Source: Roseateles hydrophilus (GTDB taxonomy: Bacteria > Pseudomonadota > Gammaproteobacteria > Burkholderiales > Burkholderiaceae_C). From it: a stretch of DNA of 64,000 nucleotides. Shown one piece after another: positions 37,145 to 45,986 of the stretch (positions are counted from its first letter, which is position 1; each line of letters opens with the position of its first letter). A program made the translations under genes and the position numbers. The stretch covers positions 1,240,001-1,304,000 of the forward strand of contig NZ_JAPPUY010000001.1 of the NCBI RefSeq assembly GCF_026712245.1, written 5' to 3'. The notes beneath the pieces were generated by a model. The model ran no database searches, had not been told where the DNA came from, and was given only the letters and a program-made list of their open reading frames with translations.

Positions 37145-38706
37145 CAGCCCGGCCGCCCCAGCGCGCGCGGGCGCAAGCCCGCAAGTGCCAGCACACCGAA
37201 GTAGACGGCGGCACTGCCCGCCAGGCTGGCTGCCATCACCAATGCACGCTGCCATTCATGCGCGCCGAGCGCGATCCAGTCCAGCCGCGTCGACAGCCAC
37301 CACTGCAGGGCGCCCATCGCCGCACAGCCCAGCGCCACGCGCAACCCGAAGGCCAGCCACCCGGGCTCCGGCCGGTAGCCACCCAGGCGCCGCAGCCCGA
37401 ACAGCAGCCAGCCGGCATTCACCAGCGCGCCCAAGCCGATCGACAAGGCCAGGCCCGCCACGCCCAGCCACGGCACCAGCGCCAGATTGAACAACTGGGT
37501 CAAGACGAGCACTGCGATCGCGATCTTGGCGGGCGTGCCGGTGTCCTGCCGCGCATAGAAGCCTGGCGCCAGCACCTTGATGGCCACCAGACCCAGCAAG
37601 CCCACGCCCCACCCCATCACGGCCTGAGCCGTCTGCGCCACATCGGACGGCAGGAACTTGCCGCGGTGGTAGAGCACGGCCGTCAGCGGCTCAGCAAACA
37701 GCAGCAACGCGACGGCACACGGCAGCGCCAGCAACAGCACCATGCGCAAGCCCCAATCCAGCAGCCGGCTGTAGCGCTCCGCCTCGCCTTTGGCCTGAGC
37801 CGCCGACAACTGCGGCGTCAGCACAGCCCCCAGCGCGACACCAAGCAGTCCGATCGGAAACTCCATCAGCCGGTCTGCGTAGTTGAGCCACGACGTGGCG
37901 CCCGCAGCAATGTGCGTGGAGATCTGTGTGTTGATCATCAACGACAACTGCGCCACGCCAACGCCGAGCAAGGCCGGCCCCATCTTCACGAGCACGGTGC
38001 CCACGCCCGGATGAGCCCATGACTCCCGCAGGCCGCGCCAACTCAGCCGCATGCGTGGCATCGCTCCGATCGCTCGCAGTGCGGGCCACTGCACCAGCAA
38101 CTGCAGCACACCACCCAGCATGACGCCGATGGCCATCGCATAGATGCCCGGATGGCCGGCACGCTCCAGTGGCCCGGCCAGCGCCCAGCCGACGGCGATG
38201 ACACTCAGGTTCAGCAGCACCGGCGTGGCCGCCGGCACGACGAAGCGCTTCCAGGTGTTCAGGATGCCCGCGGCCAGCGCCACCAGCGACATGCAGCCGA
38301 TGTACGGGAACATCACGCGCGTCATCACGACGGACGCGTCGAACGCCTCGGGCGACTGCCCGGCCCCCAGCATCCACACCAACACCGGCGCCCCCAGCAC
38401 ACCCACGACGGACGTCACCACCAGCGCCCACAGCAACACCGTGGCCACAGCGTCGATCAAACGCTTGGTGGCGTCCTCCCCATCGGTGGCGCGGGTGGCC
38501 GCCAGCAGCGGCACGAAGGCCTGCGAGAACGCCCCTTCGGCAAACAGGCGTCGCAGCAGGTTCGGAATCCGAAACGCGACGAGAAACGCGTCCGTCATGG
38601 CGGTCGCGCCAAACAAGGCGGCCACCATGGTCTCGCGTACCAGGCCGGTGATGCGCGACGCCAGGGTCAGCAAAGAGATGGTTGACGCGGCGCGCAGCAG
38701 ATTCAT
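37144..38706 (-). CDS. murJ: Lipid II flippase MurJ
   Basis: Flips lipid II to the outer face of the inner membrane for peptidoglycan synthesis. The 520-residue MOP-superfamily protein has about 14 helices and starts MNLLRAASTISLLTLASRITGLVRETM in outline; RIPNLLRRLFAEGAFSQAFVP contains the conserved loop with charged residues. It heads a minus-strand series down to pit and is divergent from rpsT, as commonly seen in betaproteobacteria. Confidence 0.96.
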   Translation of the reverse strand: MNLLRAASTISLLTLASRITGLVRETMVAALFGATAMTDAFLVAFRIPNLLRRLFAEGAFSQAFVPLLAATRATDGEDATKRLIDAVATVLLWALVVTSVVGVLGAPVLVWMLGAGQSPEAFDASVVMTRVMFPYIGCMSLVALAAGILNTWKRFVVPAATPVLLNLSVIAVGWALAGPLERAGHPGIYAMAIGVMLGGVLQLLVQWPALRAIGAMPRMRLSWRGLRESWAHPGVGTVLVKMGPALLGVGVAQLSLMINTQISTHIAAGATSWLNYADRLMEFPIGLLGVALGAVLTPQLSAAQAKGEAERYSRLLDWGLRMVLLLALPCAVALLLFAEPLTAVLYHRGKFLPSDVAQTAQAVMGWGVGLLGLVAIKVLAPGFYARQDTGTPAKIAIAVLVLTQLFNLALVPWLGVAGLALSIGLGALVNAGWLLFGLRRLGGYRPEPGWLAFGLRVALGCAAMGALQWWLSTRLDWIALGAHEWQRALVMAASLAGSAAVYFGVLALAGLRPRALGRPG

Positions 38707-38762
38707 GGCGCGGGATTATCTGTGTCGTCGCCACAAGAACTGACGAAACTACGCGTCGACAC

Positions 38763-38792
38763 TTGGCTTTAACAATGAAACCGCGCTATACT
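38763..38792 (+). promoter_or_regulatory. Sigma-70 promoter of rpsT
   Basis: TTGGCT (38763-38768), an 18-base spacer and TATACT (38787-38792). Predicted start of transcription about 38799, giving a leader of about 28 bases. It is the only convincing promoter in the murJ-rpsT gap. Confidence 0.8.
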
Positions 38793-38826
38793 CGCTGTCT
38801 TTGCACCAACTGGGTATAGATACAGC

Positions 38827-39123
38827 ATGGCAACCAGCTCCAAAGCCAAGAAGAAGACGGTTCGCCTGGCATCGGGCCGCAAGCGCGCCCGCCAGGACGT
38901 CAAGCTCAACGCCGCGAACACCGCGCTGCGCTCCAAATTCCGCACGGTCATCAAGAACGTGCAAAAGGCCGTGACGGCTGGCGACAAGGCCAAGGCCGCC
39001 GACCTGTTCAAGACCGCCCAAGCCGTCATCGACTCCGTCGCCGACAAGGGCATCTTCCACAAGAACAAGGCTGCTCGTCACAAGAGCCGCCTGTCCGCCA
39101 AGATCAAGGCGCTCGCCGCCTGA
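38827..39123 (+). CDS. rpsT: 30S ribosomal protein S20
   Basis: A 98-residue, Lys/Ala/Arg-rich helical protein: [34 protein letters not shown] and the C-terminal [20 protein letters not shown] are the S20 pattern, slightly longer than in E. coli (87). It binds 16S rRNA. Tandem stops TGA-TAA follow, then a terminator. Monocistronic. Confidence 0.98.
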   Translation: MATSSKAKKKTVRLASGRKRARQDVKLNAANTALRSKFRTVIKNVQKAVTAGDKAKAADLFKTAQAVIDSVADKGIFHKNKAARHKSRLSAKIKALAA

Positions 39124-39148
39124 TAACCAATCCAGCTCTGGTGCAAGC

Positions 39149-39175
39149 AGAAGGCCCGCTTAGGCGGGCCTTTTG
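39149..39175 (+). terminator. Rho-independent terminator of rpsT
   Basis: AAGGCCCGC and GCGGGCCTT form a 9-pair stem with a TTAG loop (39151-39172), followed by TTTTGC. It lies 25 bases after the rpsT stop. Confidence 0.85.
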
Positions 39176-39255
39176 CATTTCCGGATGCTGCCGGCGACCG
39201 GTACGCGCCACGCCCGAGCCACGCCGCCGGCATGACGGCTCGAAGGCTCAGCCGC

Positions 39256-40119
39256 TCAGTGCCACTCGCCCGGCCCGACACCCTGAATGCTGCGATCGCG
39301 CATCCAGTCGGCGATGGCACGCGCCACCCACAAGGGATCGTCCAGCGGCAGGTCGTGCCCTGCACGGGTATGCATGCGCAGCGGCGCACCCCAAGCACGG
39401 CTGATTGCCTGCGAGCACCGCCAATCCACCAGACCGTCCGCCTTGCTGCAGAGCAGCAGCATGGGCGCCGCAGGCCGTGTGCGGCTGGCCCGGTAGCGCA
39501 CACTGGCAAGCAACTGGCGCACCGTGTTGCGCACCCCCAGCGGATGCTGACGCTGCAGTTCCAACCAGCGGTCGATGACCGACTGTGGCGGCGTCAGCCG
39601 CGTCGTCAGGCTCAACACACGCTCCTCGCGCATGCGCGCGCCGAAACGACTCAGTGACAGCAGCGCCAACCCCAGGTAGTTCAGCGGCCGCGACTTGCGG
39701 AACAGCTCGCTGAACGGCCGCAAGCTGGGATTGATCAATACCCCGGCATCGACCTCCGCCGGATAGCGATTCGCCCAATCGCTCAATACCGCTGCACCGA
39801 GCGACATGCCCAGCACCGACACCGGCGCACTGACGCCCTGGCGTTGCAATTGCGCGCGACAGGCGTCCACGATGGCCGACACCTGTGTGGGACTGGGCTG
39901 GCGCCGCAAGGTGCCTGTGCCAGGCAGATCCAGCGAGATCACCCGCACATCAGGCCTCAACGCCTGCAACTCGTGCCGCAGGTGCTCAGGAAAGACGCCC
40001 CAATGACCGCTTTCCCGGGACATGCCGCGCAGCAGCACCCAGACGGGCGATGCAGCTACGACCCCTGTGCGCAGCTGCGCGGCGGGGCCCTCGGACACAG
40101 GGCTGGCGATCATTGGCAT
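39256..40119 (-). CDS. Alpha/beta hydrolase
   Basis: A 287-residue alpha/beta-hydrolase-fold protein. LLRGMSRESGHWG forms the oxyanion loop region, LGMSLGAAVLSDW is the nucleophile elbow (GxSxG), CSKADGLVD is the acid loop and HTRAGHDLPLDD carries the catalytic His. No signal peptide. The start is uncertain: ATG 40119 or 40113, and the frame is open upstream to 40188. The substrate is unknown, and no informative neighbour exists; it is convergent with rpsT. Confidence 0.8.
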   Translation of the reverse strand: MPMIASPVSEGPAAQLRTGVVAASPVWVLLRGMSRESGHWGVFPEHLRHELQALRPDVRVISLDLPGTGTLRRQPSPTQVSAIVDACRAQLQRQGVSAPVSVLGMSLGAAVLSDWANRYPAEVDAGVLINPSLRPFSELFRKSRPLNYLGLALLSLSRFGARMREERVLSLTTRLTPPQSVIDRWLELQRQHPLGVRNTVRQLLASVRYRASRTRPAAPMLLLCSKADGLVDWRCSQAISRAWGAPLRMHTRAGHDLPLDDPLWVARAIADWMRDRSIQGVGPGEWH

Positions 40120-40203
40120 GTGGAAAAAGGCACAGAGCGAGCTTAGCCGTGGCGCCGCCACACGTCGCCTGGGGGTGTCGCTAAGCACCCACCGATCAGG
40201 GGG

Positions 40204-40533
40204 TCAGGCCCCCGGTTTACCGTCAGGCAGCAGACAGGCGTCGGCCACTTGCAGGTTGTTGTCACGGGCGAAGTTCATGACGAAGTCCCAGGCCATGGGT
40301 TCCAGGCGCCGCAGTTCTTCGTTGACGATGACGCACTTCACGCCATTGATAACGGTCGGCACGCAATACGGCGAATAGCCGATGTGAGCGCCGATGCCCA
40401 TGCGGGCGCCGCCGGGGCGGAAGCTGGACATCGCACCGGCCAGGCGCTCGGCCCAGTCGCTCGGGCGGAAGGTGCGTCCATCCAGTGTCACACCCTGGAT
40501 GAATACTTCGCGCGGCGGGGAGGCAACGGTCAT
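40204..40533 (-). CDS. DUF3579 protein
   Basis: A 109-residue protein of DUF3579 (starts with VFIQGVTLDGRTFRPSDWAERL in outline; SPYCVPTVINGVKCVIVNEEL is its signature). The family occurs in betaproteobacteria almost always divergent from argD, as here. Function unknown; no membrane segment. The 153 bases to argD hold no clear promoter beyond a weak TAGAAT at 40644. Confidence 0.85.
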   Translation of the reverse strand: MTVASPPREVFIQGVTLDGRTFRPSDWAERLAGAMSSFRPGGARMGIGAHIGYSPYCVPTVINGVKCVIVNEELRRLEPMAWDFVMNFARDNNLQVADACLLPDGKPGA

Positions 40534-40686
40534 GGAAAGTGGTGGGCTTCGCGGGTCAGCGGAGGGACGCCGCCAAAGACCGCTATTGTGCCTCGGCTCA
40601 TGCCGTTCTATTGCGGCGCAGCAAAGCGCCGTGCATCGCGTCCTAGAATCAAAAGCTCATTTTTTCTCGACTCAATCGGAGCCCCG

Positions 40687-41892
40687 ATGACCGCTGCGCC
40701 CCTTCCCTCCGACGCCCACGTGATGCCGACCTACGGCCGCCTGCCCGTTGCGCTTTCGCACGGCCAGGGCGCGTGGGTCTGGGACACGGCCGGCCGACGA
40801 TTGCTGGACGGGCTGTCGGGCATCGCTGTCAACACACTGGGCCACAACCACCCACGCCTCGTGGCGGCGTTGCAGGATCAGGTCACCAAGCTGATTCACA
40901 CCAGCAACTACTACCGCATCCCCCTGCAGGAACAGCTGGCTGACAAGCTTGTCGAGCTGTCGGGCCTGACCAACGTCTTCTTCTGCAACAGCGGGCTGGA
41001 GGCCAACGAGGCGGCACTGAAGATCGCCCGCAAGTTCGGCCATGACCGCGGCGTCGAGTCGCCAGAGGTGATCGTTTTCGAGGGCGCCTTTCACGGCCGC
41101 TCCATCGCGACGCTGTCGGCCACGGCCAACCCCAAGATTCAAGCCGGCTTCGGCCCGCTGGTGCCGGGCTTCGTGCGCGTGAAGCTGAATGACATTGCCG
41201 CCGTCGAGGCCGCCATCGCGGCCCACCCCAACGTGACAGCCATCTTCCTGGAGACCATCCAGGGCGAAGGCGGCATCAACCCGGCCCGCATCGAATTCCT
41301 GCAGGGGCTGCGCCGCGTCTGCGACCAGCACAACCTGCTGCTGATGCTGGACGAGGTGCAGTGCGGCATTGGCCGCACCGGCAAGTGGTTCGCCCACCAA
41401 TGGGCGGGCATCCAGCCCGACGTGATGCCGCTGGCCAAGGGCCTGGGCTCGGGCGTGCCCATCGGCGCGGTCGTCTGCGGCCCGCGTGCGGCCGACGTGC
41501 TGAAGGCCGGCAACCACGGCACCACGTTTGGCGGCAATCCGCTGGCCATGCGTGCCGGCGTCGAGACGCTCAAGGTCATGGCAGAGGACGGCCTGCTGGC
41601 CAACGCCGCGGCAGTCGGTGCGACGCTGCGCGACGGGCTGGCCGAAGGGCTGGCAGGCGAAGCCGGCGTCGTCGACATCCGCGGCCAAGGCCTGATGCTG
41701 GGCATCGAGCTGGACCGCCCCTGCGGCGTGCTGCTGACGCGCGCGCTCGACGCTGGTCTGCTCATCAGCGTCACGGCCGACCGGGTCGTGCGCCTGCTGC
41801 CGCCGCTGATCCTCACCCACGACGAAGCGCGCCAGATCACCGCGATCCTCGTGCCGCTGATCAAGGCCTTCCTGGCCGAACCCAAGCCATGA
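40687..41892 (+). CDS. argD: Acetylornithine aminotransferase
   Basis: PLP-dependent class III aminotransferase of 401 residues, which converts N-acetylglutamate semialdehyde to N-acetylornithine and often also acts in lysine synthesis. Motifs: VNTLGHNHPRLV, FFCNSGLEANEAALKIAR, AFHGRSIATLSAT, LLMLDEVQCGIGRTG and the PLP lysine in LAKGLGSGVPIGA. It overlaps or nearly abuts argF, so arginine steps 4 and 6 are co-expressed. ATG 40687 is where family similarity begins. Confidence 0.93.
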   Translation: MTAAPLPSDAHVMPTYGRLPVALSHGQGAWVWDTAGRRLLDGLSGIAVNTLGHNHPRLVAALQDQVTKLIHTSNYYRIPLQEQLADKLVELSGLTNVFFCNSGLEANEAALKIARKFGHDRGVESPEVIVFEGAFHGRSIATLSATANPKIQAGFGPLVPGFVRVKLNDIAAVEAAIAAHPNVTAIFLETIQGEGGINPARIEFLQGLRRVCDQHNLLLMLDEVQCGIGRTGKWFAHQWAGIQPDVMPLAKGLGSGVPIGAVVCGPRAADVLKAGNHGTTFGGNPLAMRAGVETLKVMAEDGLLANAAAVGATLRDGLAEGLAGEAGVVDIRGQGLMLGIELDRPCGVLLTRALDAGLLISVTADRVVRLLPPLILTHDEARQITAILVPLIKAFLAEPKP

Positions 41893-41909
41893 AGCCGGGA
41901 GACAGCCTG

Positions 41910-42851
41910 ATGCGCCACTACCTCCAGTTCAAGGACCTGCGGGCCGAGGAGTACGCCCACCTGTTCGACCGCGCGGGCATCATCAAGCGCCGCTTCAAGA
42001 ACTACGAGAAGTACCAGCCGCTGCAGGATCGCACGCTGGCCATGATCTTCGAGAAGGCCAGCACACGCACGCGTGTCAGCTTCGAGGCGGGCATGTACCA
42101 GATGGGTGGCTCGGTCGTGCACCTGACGACCGGCGACAGCCAGCTGGGCCGCGCCGAGCCGGTGGAAGACTCGGCGCGCGTCATCAGCCGCATGGTCGAC
42201 ATCGTCATGATCCGCACCTTCGAGCAGAGCAAGATCGAGCGCTTCGCGGCGCACTCGCGCGTGCCGGTCATCAACGGGCTGACCAACGAGTACCACCCCT
42301 GCCAGATCCTGGCCGACCTGTTCACCTTCATCGAGGCCCGTGGCATGGACCGCCGCGGCAGCATCGACATGGACTGCCTGAAGGGCCGCGTCGTGGCCTG
42401 GGTGGGCGACGGCAACAACATGGCCAACACCTGGCTGCAGGCGGCGGAGATCCTGGGCTTCACGGTGCATGTCAGCACGCCCAGCGGCTACGAGATCGAC
42501 CCGGCCGTGGCAGGCATCAAGGATGCAAGCTGCTACAAGGTCTTCAAGGACCCGCGCGAGGCTTGCATCGGCGCCGACCTCGTCACCACCGACGTCTGGA
42601 CCAGCATGGGCTACGAGGCAGAGAACGAGGCCCGCAAGGCCGCCTTCGCCGACTGGTGCGTGGACCGCGACATGATGTCCCGCGCCAAGCCGGACGCGCT
42701 GTTCATGCACTGCCTGCCGGCGCACCGCGGCGAGGAAGTCACGGCCGACGTCATCGACGGACCGCAGTCCGTGGTGTGGGATGAAGCCGAGAACCGCATG
42801 CACGTGCAGAAAGCCCTCATGGAGTACCTGCTGCTGGGCCGCATCGGTTGA
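41910..42851 (+). CDS. argF: Ornithine carbamoyltransferase
   Basis: Forms citrulline from ornithine and carbamoyl phosphate. The 313-residue product has the carbamoyl-phosphate loop STRTRVSFE, HPCQILAD and the ornithine-binding HCLPAHRGEE. ATG 41910 is favoured because GGGAGA lies eight bases upstream and MRHYLQFKDL is the family start; an in-frame ATG at 41889 overlapping the argD stop as ATGA is the alternative. Followed by a strong terminator. Confidence 0.96.
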   Translation: MRHYLQFKDLRAEEYAHLFDRAGIIKRRFKNYEKYQPLQDRTLAMIFEKASTRTRVSFEAGMYQMGGSVVHLTTGDSQLGRAEPVEDSARVISRMVDIVMIRTFEQSKIERFAAHSRVPVINGLTNEYHPCQILADLFTFIEARGMDRRGSIDMDCLKGRVVAWVGDGNNMANTWLQAAEILGFTVHVSTPSGYEIDPAVAGIKDASCYKVFKDPREACIGADLVTTDVWTSMGYEAENEARKAAFADWCVDRDMMSRAKPDALFMHCLPAHRGEEVTADVIDGPQSVVWDEAENRMHVQKALMEYLLLGRIG

Positions 42852-42871
42852 CGCCACCTGCCCCGCGCAAA

Positions 42872-42896
42872 CCGCCGGCCGCGTGCCGGCTTTTTT
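42872..42896 (+). terminator. Rho-independent terminator of argD-argF
   Basis: GCCGGC (42874-42879) and GCCGGC (42885-42890), self-complementary arms with a CGCGT loop, followed by six T (42891-42896). Confidence 0.85.
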
Positions 42897-42999
42897 GTGC
42901 CCGTGCCGCAACGCCCTTGCAGCCTTGGCGAGCCAGCCTTCGCGGCTTGCGCGCCACGCGGCAGCTGGACGTCAGCGCTTCATGGCAAGCTGTCGGGCT

Positions 43000-43776
43000 A
43001 TGCGCTGGGCTTTCATCACCGACATCCATGCCAACCGGCACGCCTTCGAGGCCGTGCTGGCGGACGCCAGCGCCCAGGGCGCGACGCATTTCGCGCTGCT
43101 GGGCGACTTCGTCGGCTACGGCGCCGACCCCGCCTGGGTGGTCGATCGCGTGATGGCCCTGGTGGCCGACGGCGCCATCGCCATCCAGGGCAACCACGAC
43201 GAGGCGGTGGCCCACGGCAGCACGCCCGGCATGCACCCGGACGCCCGCGCCGTCATCGACTGGACGCGCGCCCAGCTCAACGAAGACCAGCTGCGCTTTC
43301 TCGCCCGGCTGCCGCTGCAGGCGCACGGCGACCCGGGCCACTGCCTGTTCGTGCACGCCAACGCCTTCCAACCCGGCGGCTGGGAGTACGTGCAGGGCCG
43401 GGCCGAGGCCGTGAAGAGCCTGCATGCCAGCCCGGCCCGCATCCAGGCCTGCGGCCACATGCACGAGCCCATGCTGTATCACCTGTCGGGCACCGGCAAG
43501 GCGGGCGACTTCCGCCCGCTGGCCGGCGTGCCCATGCCGCTGCCCGGCCACCGGCAGTGGCTGGTCGTGCCGGGCGCCTGTGGCCAGCCGCGCGACGGCA
43601 ACCCAGCCGCCTGCTATGCGCTGCTCGACCCTGCCACCAGCGACCTGGCCGATGCCCGCGTGACCTTCCAGCGCGTCGGCTACGACGTGGAGGCGGCCTG
43701 CGCCGCCCTGCGCGCCACCGACATGCCCACCATCCTTGTTGAACGCCTGGCTCGCCGGCTGACCCTGGGCGAATGA
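43000..43776 (+). CDS. Calcineurin-like metallophosphoesterase
   Basis: A 258-residue dimetal phosphoesterase. All family motifs are present: DIH (Asp8, His10), GDFVGYG (Asp36), GNHDEA (Asn65, His66), a histidine in LFVHANAF and GHMHEP. The GYG after GD and the overall pattern resemble the ApaH/PPP-like and YfcE-like group found with bacterial Ser/Thr kinases. Its stop overlaps the start of a protein kinase/USP fusion as ATGA, so the two are translated together. It may dephosphorylate the kinase or its targets; this is inference. An alternative start is ATG 42982. Confidence 0.8.
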   Translation: MRWAFITDIHANRHAFEAVLADASAQGATHFALLGDFVGYGADPAWVVDRVMALVADGAIAIQGNHDEAVAHGSTPGMHPDARAVIDWTRAQLNEDQLRFLARLPLQAHGDPGHCLFVHANAFQPGGWEYVQGRAEAVKSLHASPARIQACGHMHEPMLYHLSGTGKAGDFRPLAGVPMPLPGHRQWLVVPGACGQPRDGNPAACYALLDPATSDLADARVTFQRVGYDVEAACAALRATDMPTILVERLARRLTLGE

Positions 43777-45227
43777 GCAGCACCGCACTCCCCTCCCCGA
43801 CCACCGCACCCGCTCCGCTGGAGGCTGGCCAGGTGCTGGACGGCTTCCGGCTCGAAGAGCGCCTGCACCAAGGCGGCATGGCCAACCTGTGGCGCGTGAG
43901 CCGCGTCGACGCCGGCACGGACGACGGCCACGAGCTGCTGATGAAAGTGCCGCGCATCAAGGGCGGCGAGGACCCGGCCACCATCGTCGGCTTCGAGGTC
44001 GAGCAGATGCTGATGCCGCAACTCAGCGGCCCGCATGTGCCGCGCTTCATCGCGCGCGGCGACTGGACGCGCCAGGCCTTCATCGTCATGGAGCGCATTC
44101 CCGGCGAGACGCTGCGCCCGCGGCTGGACGACGCACCGCTGCCGCCCGAGGAAGTGGCCGACATCGGCGCCCGCGTGGCCACGGCACTGGCCGCGCTGCA
44201 CCGCCAGCATGTGGTGCACCTGGACATCAAGCCCAGCAACATCATGTTCCGGCCCGACGGCACGGCCGTGCTGGTGGACTTCGGCCTCAGCCGCCATGCC
44301 CAGCTGCCCGACCTGCTGGAAGAGGAGTTCACGCTGCCCATGGGCACCGGCCCCTACATGAGCCCGGAGCAGGTGCAGTTCGTGCGCAGCGACCCACGCA
44401 GCGACCTGTTCGCGCTGGGCGTGATGCTCTACCACCTGGCCACCGGCGAGCGCCCCTTCGGCCAGCCCGACTCGGTGCGCGGCCTGCGCCGGCGGCTCTA
44501 CGTGGAGCCGGTGCCGCCACGCGCCATCCGCCCCGAGCTGCCGCCGTGGCTGCAAGAGATCATCCTGCGCTGCCTGGAAGTGCGCGCCGAGCGCCGCTAC
44601 CAGAGCGCGGCCCAACTGGCGCTGGACCTGCGCGAGCCCCGCGGCGTGGTGTTGACGGCGCGCGCCGAGAAGCTGCACACCAGCGGCGTCATGCGCCGGC
44701 TCAAGCGCTGGTTCTTCGCGATGGGCTCCGAGCCCGCGCCGGTGGCCCAACACGGCCAGCAGCTGGCCCGCAGCCCCATCGTGATGGCCGCCGTGGAGCT
44801 GGACCGCGGCACGCCCGAGCTGCGCGCCCAGCTGTGCGAGACGGTGCGCCGCATCGTGCAGACCGAGGCCGGCGCGCGGCTGGCCTGCGTGGCCGTCATG
44901 AAGATCAACCGCATCGGCATCGACGAACTCACCGACCAGCACGGCCAGAGCCTGCATGTGAAGCAGCTCATCGCGCTCAAGCATTGGGCCCGCCCCATCA
45001 GCAAGGCGCTGAACCTGGACGACGGCCGGCTGACCTTCCACGTGCTGGAGGCCCCGGACGTGGCCGAGGCGCTGGTGGACTTTGCGCGCCGCAACGGCGT
45101 GGACCACATCGTCATGGGCGCACGCGGCGCGTCGCCGGTGCGGCGCTACCTGGGCAGCGTGTCGGGCTATGTGGTCGCCGAGTCCGACCGCACGGTCACC
45201 GTCGTGCGCGAGCCGCGCACCGAGTGA
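43773..45227 (+). CDS. Ser/Thr protein kinase fused to a universal stress protein domain
   Basis: A 484-residue, soluble fusion. Residues 24-290 are a Hanks-type kinase: glycine loop LHQGGMAN, Lys58 (LLMKVP), Glu75, catalytic loop HLDIKPSN (Asp151, Asn156; HLD instead of HRD), DFG (169-171), SPE (197-199) and DLFALGVMLY. Residues about 333-480 are a UspA-like domain ending in the nucleotide-binding pattern GARG-x8-GS, one residue shorter than the usual G2xG9xGS. No membrane helix or external sensor. The Usp part may sense ATP or stress and tune the kinase; coupled to the phosphoesterase gene upstream. Confidence 0.87.
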   Translation: MSSTALPSPTTAPAPLEAGQVLDGFRLEERLHQGGMANLWRVSRVDAGTDDGHELLMKVPRIKGGEDPATIVGFEVEQMLMPQLSGPHVPRFIARGDWTRQAFIVMERIPGETLRPRLDDAPLPPEEVADIGARVATALAALHRQHVVHLDIKPSNIMFRPDGTAVLVDFGLSRHAQLPDLLEEEFTLPMGTGPYMSPEQVQFVRSDPRSDLFALGVMLYHLATGERPFGQPDSVRGLRRRLYVEPVPPRAIRPELPPWLQEIILRCLEVRAERRYQSAAQLALDLREPRGVVLTARAEKLHTSGVMRRLKRWFFAMGSEPAPVAQHGQQLARSPIVMAAVELDRGTPELRAQLCETVRRIVQTEAGARLACVAVMKINRIGIDELTDQHGQSLHVKQLIALKHWARPISKALNLDDGRLTFHVLEAPDVAEALVDFARRNGVDHIVMGARGASPVRRYLGSVSGYVVAESDRTVTVVREPRTE

Positions 45228-45249
45228 GCCGGGCGGCGTCCCGCCGGGC

Positions 45250-45930
45250 TCACAGCCCCGGGTAGAGCGGGTCCGGCGCCGGCGCGCTGCGCGCCTTGCG
45301 GGACGACGTGATCTGCGTCTGCACCGTCACCGCGTTGCCCGTGGCGGCCACCTGCACTGGCGTCGCGGCGCCGTCGACGAGCTGGTCGGGGTGCCAGATG
45401 CGCACGCGAGCCGGGCCCTCGGGCAGCGCTTGCAGCAGGGCGCGACCGTCCTCGCCGGCCAGCCGCGCCCACGGCGTGTCGGCCACGTACACATGGCCGC
45501 GCATGGAGCCATGGATGTGGCAGCCCAGCAGGTAGGCGCCGGGCTGCGTGAGCTGCTTGCTGTCCACCGCCGGCGGCTTGCCGCGCACGCGACCGGCCAA
45601 CCGGAACTGCGTGTTGTGCCCCGGGTCCAGGTAAACGCCGCCCGCCCCCATCAGGCCCAGGATGACATGGTGATCCCAGCTGTCGAGGTTGCTGAAGCTG
45701 ACCTTGGCGCCCAGCCCCACCACCGTCACGGTGGGCACGAAGCGCAGCTTCTCCTGCGCGATGGTCGCCTCCAGCACCGGCGCGGGCCGCACGCCCTGCA
45801 CGCTGCTGTCCACCAGCACGACGGCATCCGGCAGCGGGCGGCCGTTGCGGTCCAGCACGGTGACGGTGAGATCGGCGGCCTGGGCGACGGCCGAGACCAG
45901 ACACAACGAGGCAAGGAGGATGGCGCGCAT
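45250..45930 (-). CDS. Exported cupredoxin-like (plastocyanin-type) protein
   Basis: A 226-residue protein with a Sec signal peptide (1-20, ends AQA). An Ig-like start (LTVTVLDRNGRPLPDAVVLVD) is followed by a cupredoxin-like domain with possible copper ligands His in DHHVILG and the cluster CHIHGSM, a variant of the blue-copper C-x2-H-x-M loop. Similar proteins are often labelled methylamine utilization protein, but no mau genes are here. Periplasmic electron transfer or copper handling is a reasonable guess. Divergent from the YkgJ gene. Confidence 0.72.
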   Translation of the reverse strand: MRAILLASLCLVSAVAQAADLTVTVLDRNGRPLPDAVVLVDSSVQGVRPAPVLEATIAQEKLRFVPTVTVVGLGAKVSFSNLDSWDHHVILGLMGAGGVYLDPGHNTQFRLAGRVRGKPPAVDSKQLTQPGAYLLGCHIHGSMRGHVYVADTPWARLAGEDGRALLQALPEGPARVRIWHPDQLVDGAATPVQVAATGNAVTVQTQITSSRKARSAPAPDPLYPGL

Positions 45931-45951
45931 GGTGATGAGTTGGGTCGGTAG

Positions 45952-45986
45952 GCGGCCAGTGTCCCACCGCTGCCTACACTGGCCGC
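45952..45986. promoter_or_regulatory. Perfect 11-bp inverted repeat abutting the YkgJ start codon
   Basis: GCGGCCAGTGT (45952-45962) and ACACTGGCCGC (45976-45986) are exact complements around a 13-base spacer, filling most of the 56-base divergent gap between the cupredoxin-like gene and the YkgJ gene. The right arm ends directly at the ATG (45987). It could be an operator for both genes or an mRNA hairpin. The embedded TACACT at 45975-45980 could act as a -10 element. Confidence 0.6.

Noticed and set aside
40141-40186. Inverted repeat GCTTAGC / GCTAAGC upstream of the alpha/beta hydrolase
   Set aside because: Seven bases with a 32-base loop and no supporting position or T-tract; likely chance.
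40644-40649. TAGAAT as a -10 box for argD
   Set aside because: No acceptable -35 at 16-18 bases upstream; too weak to call a promoter.
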